Positions 8,413-17,420 of a stretch of 64,000 nt of DNA are shown piece by piece (position 1 is the first letter of the stretch; each line of letters starts with the position of its first letter). The stretch is from contig NZ_BNEB01000005.1 of assembly GCF_016860545.1 (NCBI RefSeq), positions 682,001 through 746,000 on the forward strand, given 5' to 3'. The translations under genes and the position numbers were made by a program. Source of the DNA: Streptomyces asoensis. Its GTDB lineage: Bacteria > Actinomycetota > Actinomycetes > Streptomycetales > Streptomycetaceae. The notes under the pieces were generated by a model, which was not told the origin of the DNA, did no database searches, and worked only from the letters and a program-made list of their open reading frames with translations.

Positions 8413-9336
8413 ATGAGCACCTCTGTCACCGCCTCCCCCGCGAAGAACGGCGCAGCCAGACTGCGCACCCCGCGCAAGGCGCACAGCCCCGGCAAGCCGA
8501 GGCGCAACGTGCTGCTCACGGTGCTGATGGCCCTGATGGTCCTCTACACCGTGGTGCCGCTGATCTGGCTGGTCATCAACGCCACGAAGACCCAGTCGGG
8601 GCTGGCGGACTCCAACGGCCTCTGGTTCGCCCACGACTTCGCCCTGTGGGACAACATCCGGGACACCTTCACCTATCACGACGGCATCTTCGGCCGCTGG
8701 CTGCTGAACACCCTGCTGTACGTGGTGCTCGGTGCGGGCGGCGCGACCCTGCTGGCCGTCCTGGGCGGCTACGCGCTGGCGAAGTTCCAGTTCCCCGGCA
8801 AGCGCGCGATCTTCGCCCTGGTGATCGGCGCGGTCGCCGTCCCGGGGACGGCGCTGGCCGTGCCGACCTTCCTGATGTTCAGCAAGATGGGGCTGACCGA
8901 CACCCCCTGGGCGGTGATCATCCCCTCCCTCGTGTCGCCGTTCGGCCTCTATCTGATGTGGGTGTTCGCCGCGGAGGCGATCCCGACCGAGCTGCTCGAG
9001 GCGGCCCGGATGGACGGGGCGAGCGAGGTGCGGACCTTCTTCCAGGTCGCGCTGCCGCTGCTGGCCCCCGGGATCGTGACCGTGCTGCTGTTCACCACGG
9101 TCGCCACCTGGAACAACTACTTCCTTCCGCTGATCATGCTGAAGGACCCCGACTGGTACCCGCTGACGCTGGGTCTGAGCGCCTGGAGCTCCCAGGCACA
9201 GACCATCGGCGGTGACGTGATCTTCAACCTGGTGATCACCGGGTCCCTCCTCACGATCCTCCCCCTGATCGCCGCGTTCCTGTTCCTCCAGAAGTACTGG
9301 CAGTCCGGCCTCGCCGCCGGAAGCGTCAAGGAGTGA
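8413..9336 (+). CDS. carbohydrate ABC transporter permease 2 (MalG-like)
   Basis: This 307-residue protein has six membrane segments and the EAA loop LLEAARMDGASEVRTFFQVALP in the usual place about 100 residues from the C-terminus. It ends QKYWQSGLAAGSVKE, which is the standard C-terminal pattern of MalG-type permeases. It pairs with the preceding permease to form the membrane channel. The unusually long polar N-terminus (about 30 residues rich in Lys/Arg) is cytoplasmic. The binding protein follows 90 bp downstream. Confidence 0.95.
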   Translation: MSTSVTASPAKNGAARLRTPRKAHSPGKPRRNVLLTVLMALMVLYTVVPLIWLVINATKTQSGLADSNGLWFAHDFALWDNIRDTFTYHDGIFGRWLLNTLLYVVLGAGGATLLAVLGGYALAKFQFPGKRAIFALVIGAVAVPGTALAVPTFLMFSKMGLTDTPWAVIIPSLVSPFGLYLMWVFAAEAIPTELLEAARMDGASEVRTFFQVALPLLAPGIVTVLLFTTVATWNNYFLPLIMLKDPDWYPLTLGLSAWSSQAQTIGGDVIFNLVITGSLLTILPLIAAFLFLQKYWQSGLAAGSVKE

Positions 9337-9426
9337 CGGGCAGCGCGCCACCCGAGCCCCACGAGTAATCCATACCGGCACCACCCCCACCCTCACCTGT
9401 CCCACCCACGAAGAAGTGGAAGCCCC

Positions 9427-10764
9427 ATGCGCAGAACAACGGGTCGCATCGTGCGCGGCCTCGCCCTCGTCTCCGCCCTCGCCCTGGGCGCCACCGCCTG
9501 CGGCGGCTCGGACGACGACTCCGACACCAAGGCCGTCTCCGCCGGCGACCTCCAGGCAGCCCTGGACAAGGGCGGCGACATCACGGTCTGGGCCTGGGAG
9601 CCCACCCTGAAGACCGTGGCCGCCGACTTCCAGAAGAAGTACCCCAAGGTCAAGGTCAACCTGGTCAGCGAGCGCTCCGGCGACAAGCACTACACCGCGC
9701 TGTCCAACGCGATCTCGGCCGGCAAGGGTGTCCCGGACGTCGCACAGGTCGAGTACTTCGCGCTCGGCCAGTACTCCCTGACCAAGGGTCTGACCGACCT
9801 GGCCCCCTACGGCGCCGACAAGCTCGCCTCGAAGTACACGCCCGGCCCGTGGAACGCCGTCAGCGACGGCGACAAGGTCTACGGCCTGCCGATGGACTCG
9901 GGCCCGATGGCGCTCTTCTACAACAAGACGGTCTTCGACAAGTACAAGATCGCCGTCCCCACCACCTGGGACGAGTACCTGGACGCGGCCCGCAAGCTCC
10001 ACAAGGCCGACCCCAAGGCGTACATCGCCAACGACCTCGGCGACGCGGGCTTCACCACCTCCCTGCTGTGGCAGGCCGGTTCGCGCCCCTACAAGGTCGA
10101 CGGCACCAAGGTCGCCATCAACTTCGACGACGCCGGCGCCAAGAAGTTCGAGACGATCTGGCAGCAGCTGATCGACGAGAAGCTGCTCGCCCCGGTCAGC
10201 GGCTGGACCGACGACTGGTACAAGGGCCTGGGCGACGGCACCATCGCCACCCTGGCCACCGGCGCCTGGATGCCCGCCAACTTCGTCACCGGCGTCCCGA
10301 ACGCCAAGGGCCAGTGGCGCGCCGCGGCGATGCCGGCCTGGACCAAGGGCGACAAGGCGAGCGCGGAGAACGGCGGCAGCTCGCTGGCCGTCCCGGCGCT
10401 GGCCAAGAACAAGGAACTCGCCTACGCCTTCACCGAGTACGCCAACTCCGGCGCCGGTGTCGCCACCCGCGTCTCCGAGGGCGCCTTCCCCGCCACCAAG
10501 GCGGAGCTGGAGTCCCCCGCGTTCCAGAGCAAGAAGTTCGACTACTTCGACGGCCAGGAAGCCAACAAGATCTTCGCCGAGTCGGCCGCGAACGTCGCCA
10601 GCGACTGGTCGTACCTCCCGTTCCAGCCGTACGCCAACTCGATCTTCAACGACACCGTCGGCAAGGCGTACGTCTCCAGCACCAAGCTGGCGGACGGTCT
10701 GAAGGCCTGGCAGGACGCCTCGGTCAAGTACGGCGAGGAGCAGGGCTTCACCGTCGAGAAGTGA
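9427..10764 (+). CDS. sugar-binding lipoprotein of ABC transporter
   Basis: The 445-residue protein begins with a lipoprotein signal (MRRTTGRIVRGLALVSALAL, then GATAC with the lipidated Cys at 25) and a Gly/Asp/Ser-rich tether. The mature part is a cluster B extracellular solute-binding protein: DITVWAWEPTLKTVAADFQKKYP near the N-terminus, GKGVPDVAQVE, YGLPMDSGPMALFYNKTVFDKY, and TTWDEYLDAARKL. It would capture oligosaccharide outside the membrane and deliver it to the two permeases just upstream. GAAGTGGAAG precedes the ATG. The neighbouring enzymes suggest that the ligand is a beta-galacto-oligosaccharide (inference). Confidence 0.95.
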   Translation: MRRTTGRIVRGLALVSALALGATACGGSDDDSDTKAVSAGDLQAALDKGGDITVWAWEPTLKTVAADFQKKYPKVKVNLVSERSGDKHYTALSNAISAGKGVPDVAQVEYFALGQYSLTKGLTDLAPYGADKLASKYTPGPWNAVSDGDKVYGLPMDSGPMALFYNKTVFDKYKIAVPTTWDEYLDAARKLHKADPKAYIANDLGDAGFTTSLLWQAGSRPYKVDGTKVAINFDDAGAKKFETIWQQLIDEKLLAPVSGWTDDWYKGLGDGTIATLATGAWMPANFVTGVPNAKGQWRAAAMPAWTKGDKASAENGGSSLAVPALAKNKELAYAFTEYANSGAGVATRVSEGAFPATKAELESPAFQSKKFDYFDGQEANKIFAESAANVASDWSYLPFQPYANSIFNDTVGKAYVSSTKLADGLKAWQDASVKYGEEQGFTVEK

Positions 10765-10817
10765 CCCGGTCCCCGACCGGAACGCAGTGACAGCGCCGCG
10801 ATGGCAGCGGCGCAGTG

Positions 10818-10844
10818 ATCGGTACGCAGTCATCGGTACGCAGT
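10818..10844. repeat. short tandem direct repeat, 2 x 14 bp
   Basis: ATCGGTACGCAGT occurs at 10818 and again at 10832, one base apart. It lies between the binding-protein gene and the beta-galactosidase, just before a GC-rich hairpin. No function is evident. Confidence 0.7.
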
Positions 10845-10852
10845 AAAACGCC

Positions 10853-10882
10853 GGGCGGCGCGGCCCTCGGGCCGCGCCGCCC
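10853..10882 (+). terminator. hairpin between binding protein and GH42 gene
   Basis: GGGCGGCGCGGCCC, a 2-base centre and its exact 14-base complement form a very stable hairpin 27 bp before the GH42 start. It may end part of the transporter transcripts while allowing read-through, which would lower enzyme relative to binding protein. Confidence 0.65.
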
Positions 10883-10909
10883 CCGTGCACCACCTTCGGA
10901 AGGACCGCC

Positions 10910-12952
10910 ATGATCTCCACCCTCCAGTCCCGCATGCTGCGCGGGGCGGACGGTGACCCCGCCCCGCGTCTGGCCTACGGCGCCGACTACAACCCCGAGC
11001 AGTGGCCCCGGGACGTGTGGGAGGAGGACGTCCGGCTGATGCGGGAGGCCGGTGTCACCGTCGTCTCCGTGGGGATCTTCTCCTGGGCCCGTATCCAGCC
11101 GGGCCCGGACACCTGGGACTTCGGCTGGCTGGACGAGGTCATGGACCTGCTCCACGCGGGCGGGATCGGGGTCGACCTGGCCACCGCCACCGCCTCGCCG
11201 CCGCCCTGGCTCACCACCGCCCACCCGGAGATCCTCCCGGTCACCGCCAACGGCGAGACCCTCTGGCCGGGCGCCCGCCAGCACTGGCGGCCCACCTCCC
11301 CCGTCTTCCGCGAGCACGCGCTGCGCCTGGTGCGGAAGATCGCCGACCGCTACAAGGACCACCCGGCGCTGGTCGCCTGGCACGTCTCCAACGAGCTCGG
11401 CTGCCACAACGTCTACGACCACTCCGACGACGCGGCCCGCGCCTTCCGGGTCTGGCTGCGCGCCCGCTACGGCTCGCTCGACGCCCTCAACCACGCCTGG
11501 GGCACGGCGTTCTGGTCGCAGCGCTACAGCGACTGGGAGCAGATCCTGCCGCCCCGGCTGGCCGCCTCGCACCCGAACCCCACCCAGCAGCTGGACTTCA
11601 AGCGGTTCTCCTCGGACGCGCTGAAGGACCACCTCGTGGCCGAGCGGGAGATCCTGAAGGAGATCACGCCCGGCATCCCCGTCACCACCAACTTCATGGT
11701 GATGGGCAACACCAAGGGCATGAACTACCCGGACTGGGCCGACGAGATCGACTTCGTCTCCAACGACCACTACGTCCACCCCGGCCCGCAGGACCGCGAC
11801 GAGCTGTCCTTCTCCGCCAACCTCACCAGCGGCATCGCCGCCGGCCGGCCCTGGTTCCTGATGGAGCACTCCACCAGCGCCGTCAACTGGCAGCCGGTGA
11901 ACGTGGCGAAGCGGCCGGGCGAGCTGTCCCGTGACGCGCTGCTGCACGTGGCGCACGGCGCGGACGCGGTGTGCTACTTCCAGTGGCGGCAGTCCGCGGC
12001 CGGCGCCGAGAAGTACCACTCGGCGATGGTCCCGCACGCCGGAGCCGACAGCGACGTCTTCCGCGCGGTGGCCGAACTGGGCGCCACCCTGCGGACGCTG
12101 GCCCCCGTGGCCGGCACGGAGCGGGAGACCGCGGCCGTCGGCATCCTCTTCGACTGGGACTCGTGGTGGGCGAGCGAGCAGGACTCGCACCCCACCTCGC
12201 TGCTCGACTACCGGCAGGAGGCGCTCGACTGGTACTCGGCGCTGCTCGCGCTGGGCGTCCGCGCCGACCTCGTCACCACCCGCTCCGACCTCTCCCGGTA
12301 CCGGGTGCTCATCGCGCCCGTGCTGCACGTGGTGCCGGCCGGGCTCGCCAAGGAGCTCACCCGCTACACCGAGCAGGGCGGCCACCTCGTCACCACGTAC
12401 TTCTCCGGGGTCGTCGACGAGAACGACCACATCTGGCTGGGCGGATACCCGGGCGCCCTGCGCGACCTGCTCGGCATCCGCATCGAGGAGTTCGGTCCGC
12501 TGCTCGCCGGGGAGTCCGTGGAACTGGACGACTCCACCTCCGGCAGCCTGTGGACCGACCGCATCACCCTCGCCGACGGCGACACCGAGGTGCTCGCGCA
12601 CTACCGCAGCGGGGTGCACGCCGGACGCCCCGCCGTCACCCGGCGCCGGAACGGCGGCGGCTCCGCCGCCTACGTCTCCACCCGGCTCGGTGTCGACGGG
12701 CTCCGCTCGCTGCTGCCCCGGCTGCTGGAGCCCGCCGAGGTCACCAGCGAACTCCCGGCGCAGGCACGGGGATCGGTCGAGCTGACCGTCCGGCGCGGCG
12801 CCGAGGGACGGTTCCTCTTCCTCGTCAACCGGACCGACGACACGGTGCCGGTGCCCGGAGTGGACGGCGAGGTGCTGTTCGGCACCGCCACCCCGGACGG
12901 CCTCGTCCTCGGACCGCGGGAGGTCGCCGTCCTGCGCCAGAGCGCGGGCTGA
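10910..12952 (+). CDS. GH42 beta-galactosidase
   Basis: This 680-residue cytoplasmic enzyme has the three-domain GH42 layout: a TIM barrel (about 20-390; GADYNPEQWP at the start), a trimerisation domain (about 395-600; AVGILFDWDSWWA, TSLLDYRQEALDWYSALL) and a small C-terminal beta domain. The acid/base Glu is E162 in WHVSNELGCH, and the nucleophile is E319 in WFLMEHSTSAVNWQP. GH42 enzymes of transporter-linked loci cut galacto-oligosaccharides, including beta-1,6 and beta-1,3 linkages, rather than lactose. GGAAGG precedes the ATG. The placement fits intracellular breakdown of what the ABC transporter imports. Confidence 0.95.
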   Translation: MISTLQSRMLRGADGDPAPRLAYGADYNPEQWPRDVWEEDVRLMREAGVTVVSVGIFSWARIQPGPDTWDFGWLDEVMDLLHAGGIGVDLATATASPPPWLTTAHPEILPVTANGETLWPGARQHWRPTSPVFREHALRLVRKIADRYKDHPALVAWHVSNELGCHNVYDHSDDAARAFRVWLRARYGSLDALNHAWGTAFWSQRYSDWEQILPPRLAASHPNPTQQLDFKRFSSDALKDHLVAEREILKEITPGIPVTTNFMVMGNTKGMNYPDWADEIDFVSNDHYVHPGPQDRDELSFSANLTSGIAAGRPWFLMEHSTSAVNWQPVNVAKRPGELSRDALLHVAHGADAVCYFQWRQSAAGAEKYHSAMVPHAGADSDVFRAVAELGATLRTLAPVAGTERETAAVGILFDWDSWWASEQDSHPTSLLDYRQEALDWYSALLALGVRADLVTTRSDLSRYRVLIAPVLHVVPAGLAKELTRYTEQGGHLVTTYFSGVVDENDHIWLGGYPGALRDLLGIRIEEFGPLLAGESVELDDSTSGSLWTDRITLADGDTEVLAHYRSGVHAGRPAVTRRRNGGGSAAYVSTRLGVDGLRSLLPRLLEPAEVTSELPAQARGSVELTVRRGAEGRFLFLVNRTDDTVPVPGVDGEVLFGTATPDGLVLGPREVAVLRQSAG

Positions 12953-13075
12953 CGTCCCCCGTTCCCACCCACGACTCCTCGGTACGGCACGCGTGCGTAC
13001 CGAGGGCCATCCCCTCCTGCCCGGCGCGGCGGGAGGGGGCCCACCACAGCGACCGCACCGCAGTTGGGAGCACAC

Positions 13076-15103
13076 ATGGCACGCCGTACCCGCAGCAGAC
13101 GGACCCTCGGGGCCGCCGCACTGACCGCGCTGGCCACCGGGGCCGCGCTGTTGAGCGTCCCCGTGCAGGCGCACGCCGAGGCCGCCGTCACCGTGACGCC
13201 GGACCCGTCGTACGCGCACGACGAGTTCGAGGGCTGGGGCACCAGTCTGGTCTGGTTCGCCAACGCGACCGGCGACTACCCGCCGGCGGTGCGCGAGAAG
13301 CTCGCCGATCTGCTTTTCGGCGACGACGGTCTCGCACTGAACATCGCCCGCTACAACATCGGCGGCGGCAACGCCCCGGACGTCAAGGACTACCTGCGGG
13401 CGGGCGGTGCGGTCGAGGGCTGGTGGAAGGCGCCCGCGGGCACCACCCGCGCGGACACCGACTGGTGGAGCGCGGACAACGAGGCGGACTGGAACGAGGA
13501 CGCCGACGCCAACCAGCGGTGGTGGGTGGAGCGCATCAAGAAGGACATCGACCACTGGGAGACGTTCAGCAACTCGCCGCCGTGGTTCATGACCGTCAGC
13601 GGATACGTCTCGGGCGGCTTCGACGCCAACGCCGACCAGCTGAAGGCCGACTCCGTCGACGACTTCGCCGCGTACCTCGCGGGCGCGACCAAGCGGCTGG
13701 AGAAGTCCGAGCACATCAAGGTCGACACGATCGACCCGTTCAACGAGCCCAACACCGGCTACTGGGGCACACGTCTGGGTGCGGACGGACAGCCCACGGG
13801 CGGCCGCCAGGAGGGCGCCCACATCGGGCCCGCGCTCCAGCAGAAGGTGCTCGCCGCGCTGCCGTCCGCGCTGAAGAAGGCCAAGGTCAAGGCCGCCATA
13901 TCGGCGATGGACGAGACCAACCCCGGTATCTTCGCGACCAACTGGAACTCCTACTCGCAGGCCTCCAAGGACGCCGTCGGGCAGATGAACGTCCACACCT
14001 ACGGAACGGGTCAGCGCACCACCGTGCGCGACCTCGCCAAGGCGGCCGACAAGCCGCTCTGGATGAGCGAGGTCGAGGGCGACTGGGGCGACGGGCAGAG
14101 CTTCACCGATATGCGGCCGGGCCTCGGGCTCGCCCAGCAGATGGTGAACGACCTGCGCGAACTGGAGCCCAAGGCCTGGGTGTTCTGGCAGCCGGTCGAG
14201 GACTACGACAACATGAAGCCCGGCGGTGAGTCCGCCAAGGGCGGCAACTGGGGCTCCATCCAGCTGCCGTTCAGCTGCACCGCGGCGGACACGCTCCAGT
14301 CCTGCCCGATCTTCACGAACACCAAGTTCGACACCGCACGCAACTTCACCCACTTCATCCAGCCCGGCGACCAGCTGATCAAGGTGGACGACACCTCCAG
14401 CGCCGCCGCGGTGACGAAGAACGGCAAGGGCGCCTCGGTGGTCCACGTGAACTCGACCACCGCCTCCCGCACGGTCACCCTCGACCTGTCGAAGTTCGGC
14501 ACCGTCAAGGACAACGCACGGGTCACGCCGACCGTGACCAGCGCCGACGGCAAGCTCCGGCAGCAGCCCTCGATCAGGGTCGTCGACGGCAAGGCGACCT
14601 ACACCGTGCCCGCGCAGTCGGTGACCTCCTTCGCGATCAAGGGTGTCTCGGGCGTCGCCCCGGACGCCGGTCTGCTCGCCGAAGGCCACTCCTACACGCT
14701 GACCGGCGTGCAGAGCGGCAAGGCCGTCACCGTCAAGGCCGACGGCACCGCTCTGGCGATCGGCTCGGCCAACGGCACGGCCGCGCAGCAGTGGCGCCTC
14801 GACGCCCGTTACGGCGAGACCGGCAACCGCCAGCGCTATGTGTTCGCCAACCCGGCCGAGGGCAAGCGTCTCGCCGTCCGCGACAACGTCCCGGTGGTCG
14901 AGCCCGACACGGGCGTGCGCGACCCCGCCACCGAGTGGATCCTGTCGACCACCGGGGACGGCACCTGGACCCTGGTCAACGTGGCCACCGGACGGCTCCT
15001 CGAGGTCGGCGGCCAGGCCACCAACGAGGGTGCCGCCGTCACGACCTGGCAGGCCAACTCCGGCTCCAACCAGCGCTGGAGGATCACGGACGTGACTCCG
15101 TAA
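13076..15103 (+). CDS. secreted GH30 endo-beta-1,6-galactanase with ricin-type lectin (CBM13-like) domain
   Basis: The 675-residue protein has a Sec-type signal (RRTRSRR, hydrophobic core, cleavage near AHAEA). A GH30/clan A barrel follows: DEFEGWGTSLVWFAN, acid/base E224 in DPFNEPN and nucleophile E332 in LWMSEVEGDW. Its beta-sandwich side domain carries VVHVNSTTASRTVTLDLS. The last ~140 residues are a ricin B-type lectin module with QQWRL and NQRWRI repeats. This architecture matches Streptomyces endo-beta-1,6-galactanases that attack type II arabinogalactan side chains. The ATG at 13076 has GGGAG seven bases upstream. The 3' end overlaps the convergent STM4011 gene by 20 bp. Confidence 0.88.
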   Translation: MARRTRSRRTLGAAALTALATGAALLSVPVQAHAEAAVTVTPDPSYAHDEFEGWGTSLVWFANATGDYPPAVREKLADLLFGDDGLALNIARYNIGGGNAPDVKDYLRAGGAVEGWWKAPAGTTRADTDWWSADNEADWNEDADANQRWWVERIKKDIDHWETFSNSPPWFMTVSGYVSGGFDANADQLKADSVDDFAAYLAGATKRLEKSEHIKVDTIDPFNEPNTGYWGTRLGADGQPTGGRQEGAHIGPALQQKVLAALPSALKKAKVKAAISAMDETNPGIFATNWNSYSQASKDAVGQMNVHTYGTGQRTTVRDLAKAADKPLWMSEVEGDWGDGQSFTDMRPGLGLAQQMVNDLRELEPKAWVFWQPVEDYDNMKPGGESAKGGNWGSIQLPFSCTAADTLQSCPIFTNTKFDTARNFTHFIQPGDQLIKVDDTSSAAAVTKNGKGASVVHVNSTTASRTVTLDLSKFGTVKDNARVTPTVTSADGKLRQQPSIRVVDGKATYTVPAQSVTSFAIKGVSGVAPDAGLLAEGHSYTLTGVQSGKAVTVKADGTALAIGSANGTAAQQWRLDARYGETGNRQRYVFANPAEGKRLAVRDNVPVVEPDTGVRDPATEWILSTTGDGTWTLVNVATGRLLEVGGQATNEGAAVTTWQANSGSNQRWRITDVTP

Positions 15104-16037
15104 CCTCCCCGCCGTCCGCCGCTACCGCCCGCATCGTGATCGTCGCGATGCGGGCGGAGTGCTGTGCGGGGACGGCCGCGGGGAAGGACCCGGGGAAGGC
15201 CGCCGGGACCCGTTCCAGCACGCCGCCCGCGAAGACGTCGTAGAGCGGCAGGGTCTCGAGGTGGACGTAGCCGATGTGGCAGTCGCAGACGGCCAGCGGA
15301 CACGGGCGCGGGCGCAGCGCGTCGCGGTACGAGCCGTCGTAGAGGTTGCCGAGCTCCGCGCGGACGAAGTGGCAGCGCCGGACGGTGCCTTCGCCGTCGA
15401 CCGAGATCACGGACTCGCCGGTGCGGCAGGGCAGGCCGGCGCTGCTGTGCGGGTGGCGGCTGTACGGGAACAGCGGGTCGAGGGCGGTCCACCGGTCGGC
15501 CTCGGCGTCCGTGTAGGTGTGGCCCTCGGCCGCGTTGATCCACAGGTAGACGTGTGCGGGCAGGTCCGCGCGCAGTCGGCGCGCCGCTTCGAGGTGCTCG
15601 GGCAGTCCCACGACACCGACGCTGAACCGGACGCCGCGGTCGGCGAGGTCACGGCACTTGGTGAGGAAGCGGTCGTACGGCGTCTGATCCGGGTGGTAGG
15701 TGCACCACAGGGCCAGTGTGTCGAGGTCGGCCGCGGCGAGCCAGTCGGTGCGGCAGCTGAGGTTGGTCTGGATCGCGACCCGGCGCACGTGCGGCAGGCG
15801 GGAGAGCTCGGTGAGGGCGCGCCGGTACCAGGAGCGGACCAGGCCCTCGCCCCAGGGGGTGAAGAGGAGGGAGAGCGTGTCGTCGGTCCGGTCCGCGGCC
15901 CACCGGGTGAACCGTTCGAGGGCGGCGCGGTCGGCGCGCAGCAGCTCCGTGCTGTCGCGTCGCTTGGCGAACGGGCAGTAGGGGCAGTCGTAGTCGCAGG
16001 AGGCGAGCGGGCCCCGGTAGAGCAGGGTCAGGTCCAT
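15084..16037 (-). CDS. STM4011-family radical SAM protein
   Basis: This 317-residue enzyme has the radical SAM cluster motif C14-x3-C18-x2-C21 (SCDYDCPYC). C-terminal cysteines follow (GLPCRTGE, VRRCHF, and a CPLAVCDCHIGY group), as in SPASM or Twitch auxiliary-cluster proteins that act on peptides or proteins. It is the last gene of the STM4015-4011 set and starts 9 bp after the STM4012 stop, so it is translated from the same transcript. The gene runs 20 bp into the 3' end of the convergent GH30 gene. The substrate is unknown; the family is named after a Salmonella locus. Confidence 0.9.
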   Translation of the reverse strand: MDLTLLYRGPLASCDYDCPYCPFAKRRDSTELLRADRAALERFTRWAADRTDDTLSLLFTPWGEGLVRSWYRRALTELSRLPHVRRVAIQTNLSCRTDWLAAADLDTLALWCTYHPDQTPYDRFLTKCRDLADRGVRFSVGVVGLPEHLEAARRLRADLPAHVYLWINAAEGHTYTDAEADRWTALDPLFPYSRHPHSSAGLPCRTGESVISVDGEGTVRRCHFVRAELGNLYDGSYRDALRPRPCPLAVCDCHIGYVHLETLPLYDVFAGGVLERVPAAFPGSFPAAVPAQHSARIATITMRAVAADGGEVTESRP

Positions 16038-16046
16038 GGCGGCGCG

Positions 16047-17420
16047 TCACTTCCGTTCGTAGGCGGCCATGGCGGCCCGTACGGCCGGGGAGAACAGTTC
16101 GGGGCCGACGGCGTCGGAGTGGGCGAGGCCCTCCGGGGTGAGCCGCAGGACCGCCGGGTCCGCGTCGGTCAGCCAGCCGCGGTCCGCGAAGCGTTCCAGC
16201 TCAAGGCCGAAGTCGTCGGCGGGCGTGCCGCCGAAGCGCGCCCGGTAGTCGTCGAGGCGCAGTCCCTCGGCCTGGAGGAGGGACTGGAGGAGGTGGCGGC
16301 GGCGCGCCTCGTGGGCGTCCATGGGGTGGCCGACCTCGGCGCGGGCGAAGCCGGCCGGGCCGGTGGAGACGTAGTCGTCGATGATGCCGCGGATCTGGTG
16401 CATGTCGACGGCGTAGTCGAAGGAGTAGTGCAGACCGGACGTGTAGGAGCGGGCGCCGCAGCCGAGGCCGATCATGCCGTCGGTCTGGCAGGCGTAGTCG
16501 TCCGCGCCCTGCGGCGGGGCGTCGGCCCGGCGGAACATCCGCATGGACTGCTGGGTGTAGCCGTGCGCGAGGAGGTGGTCGCGGCCCGCGCGGTACAGCC
16601 GCAGGCGTTGCTCGTCCCAGGCCGGGTCGCCGCCCGCGTCCGCTCCCGGGCCTGGCCGGCGGCGGTCGAGACGGTCGAGGCCGGTGAGGGGGCGGACGTA
16701 GAGCGGGTACAGGTAGAGCTCCTCGGGCCGCCAGGCCAGGGCCGCGTCCAGGGACTGCCGCCAGGTCCGCTCGTCCTGGCCGTCGATGCCGTAGATGAGG
16801 TCGATGTTGAGGACCGGGATCACGGTGTCGCGGATCCGCGCGAGGGCGGCCTCGACGTCGGCGCGGCGCTGCGGGCGTACGGCGGCCCGGGCCTCGGTGT
16901 CGACGAAGCTCTGGACTCCCAGGCTGAGCCGGGTGGCGCCCCGGCCGGCCAGGACCGCGAGGCGGTCGGCGGTGGCCGTGGCGGGTGACGCCTCGACCGA
17001 CAGCGGGACCGCGCGCAGGTCGGCGCCCATGCGGTGCTCGGCGATGTCGCAGAGCCGGTCGAGCTCGGCGGCGGTGAGGAAGGTGGGGGTGCCGCCGCCG
17101 AAGGCCGCCGTCGCGAACCGGACGTCGTCGCTCTCCCCGAGGGCCCCGCGCACGGCGGTCGCCTGCCGTTCCAGGGCGTCGAGGTAGGCGCCGGTGAGAC
17201 CGTCCGGGGCGCCGATGCGGGTGAAGAGGTTGCAGAAGCCGCAGCGGACCTCGCAGAACGGGATGTGCAGATAGAGGGAGAGCGCGTCCTTGGGCTCGGC
17301 CGCCCACAGGGACGCGAGGGACGGGCGGTCGGGCAGACGGCGGTAGGCCGTCTTGTGCGGGTAGGCGTAGACGTAGTGCTGGTACGGACCGACCCGGGTG
17401 GCCGCCTCGGCGGTGGTCAT
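16047..17420 (-). CDS. STM4012-family radical SAM protein (HemN/HemW-like)
   Basis: The 457-residue protein has C56-x3-C60-x2-C63 (IPFCEVRCGFC), AFGGGTPTFL and RLSLGVQSF, all typical of the HemN/HemW branch of radical SAM enzymes, with a HemN-type C-terminal helical domain (GLGCGARSYTSG). It is not the housekeeping HemW: the sequence after the barrel and the operon context mark the STM4012 family. The ATG at 17420 overlaps the STM4013 stop by 4 bp (ATGA). A long proline/arginine-rich extension of the frame upstream is only the antisense-like shadow of STM4013 and is excluded. Confidence 0.92.
   Translation of the reverse strand: MTTAEAATRVGPYQHYVYAYPHKTAYRRLPDRPSLASLWAAEPKDALSLYLHIPFCEVRCGFCNLFTRIGAPDGLTGAYLDALERQATAVRGALGESDDVRFATAAFGGGTPTFLTAAELDRLCDIAEHRMGADLRAVPLSVEASPATATADRLAVLAGRGATRLSLGVQSFVDTEARAAVRPQRRADVEAALARIRDTVIPVLNIDLIYGIDGQDERTWRQSLDAALAWRPEELYLYPLYVRPLTGLDRLDRRRPGPGADAGGDPAWDEQRLRLYRAGRDHLLAHGYTQQSMRMFRRADAPPQGADDYACQTDGMIGLGCGARSYTSGLHYSFDYAVDMHQIRGIIDDYVSTGPAGFARAEVGHPMDAHEARRRHLLQSLLQAEGLRLDDYRARFGGTPADDFGLELERFADRGWLTDADPAVLRLTPEGLAHSDAVGPELFSPAVRAAMAAYERK

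Noticed and set aside
10748..14689. 1313-codon open frame on the minus strand
   Set aside because: It lies across GH42 and GH30 genes on the other strand, which have clear catalytic motifs; the antisense product has none.
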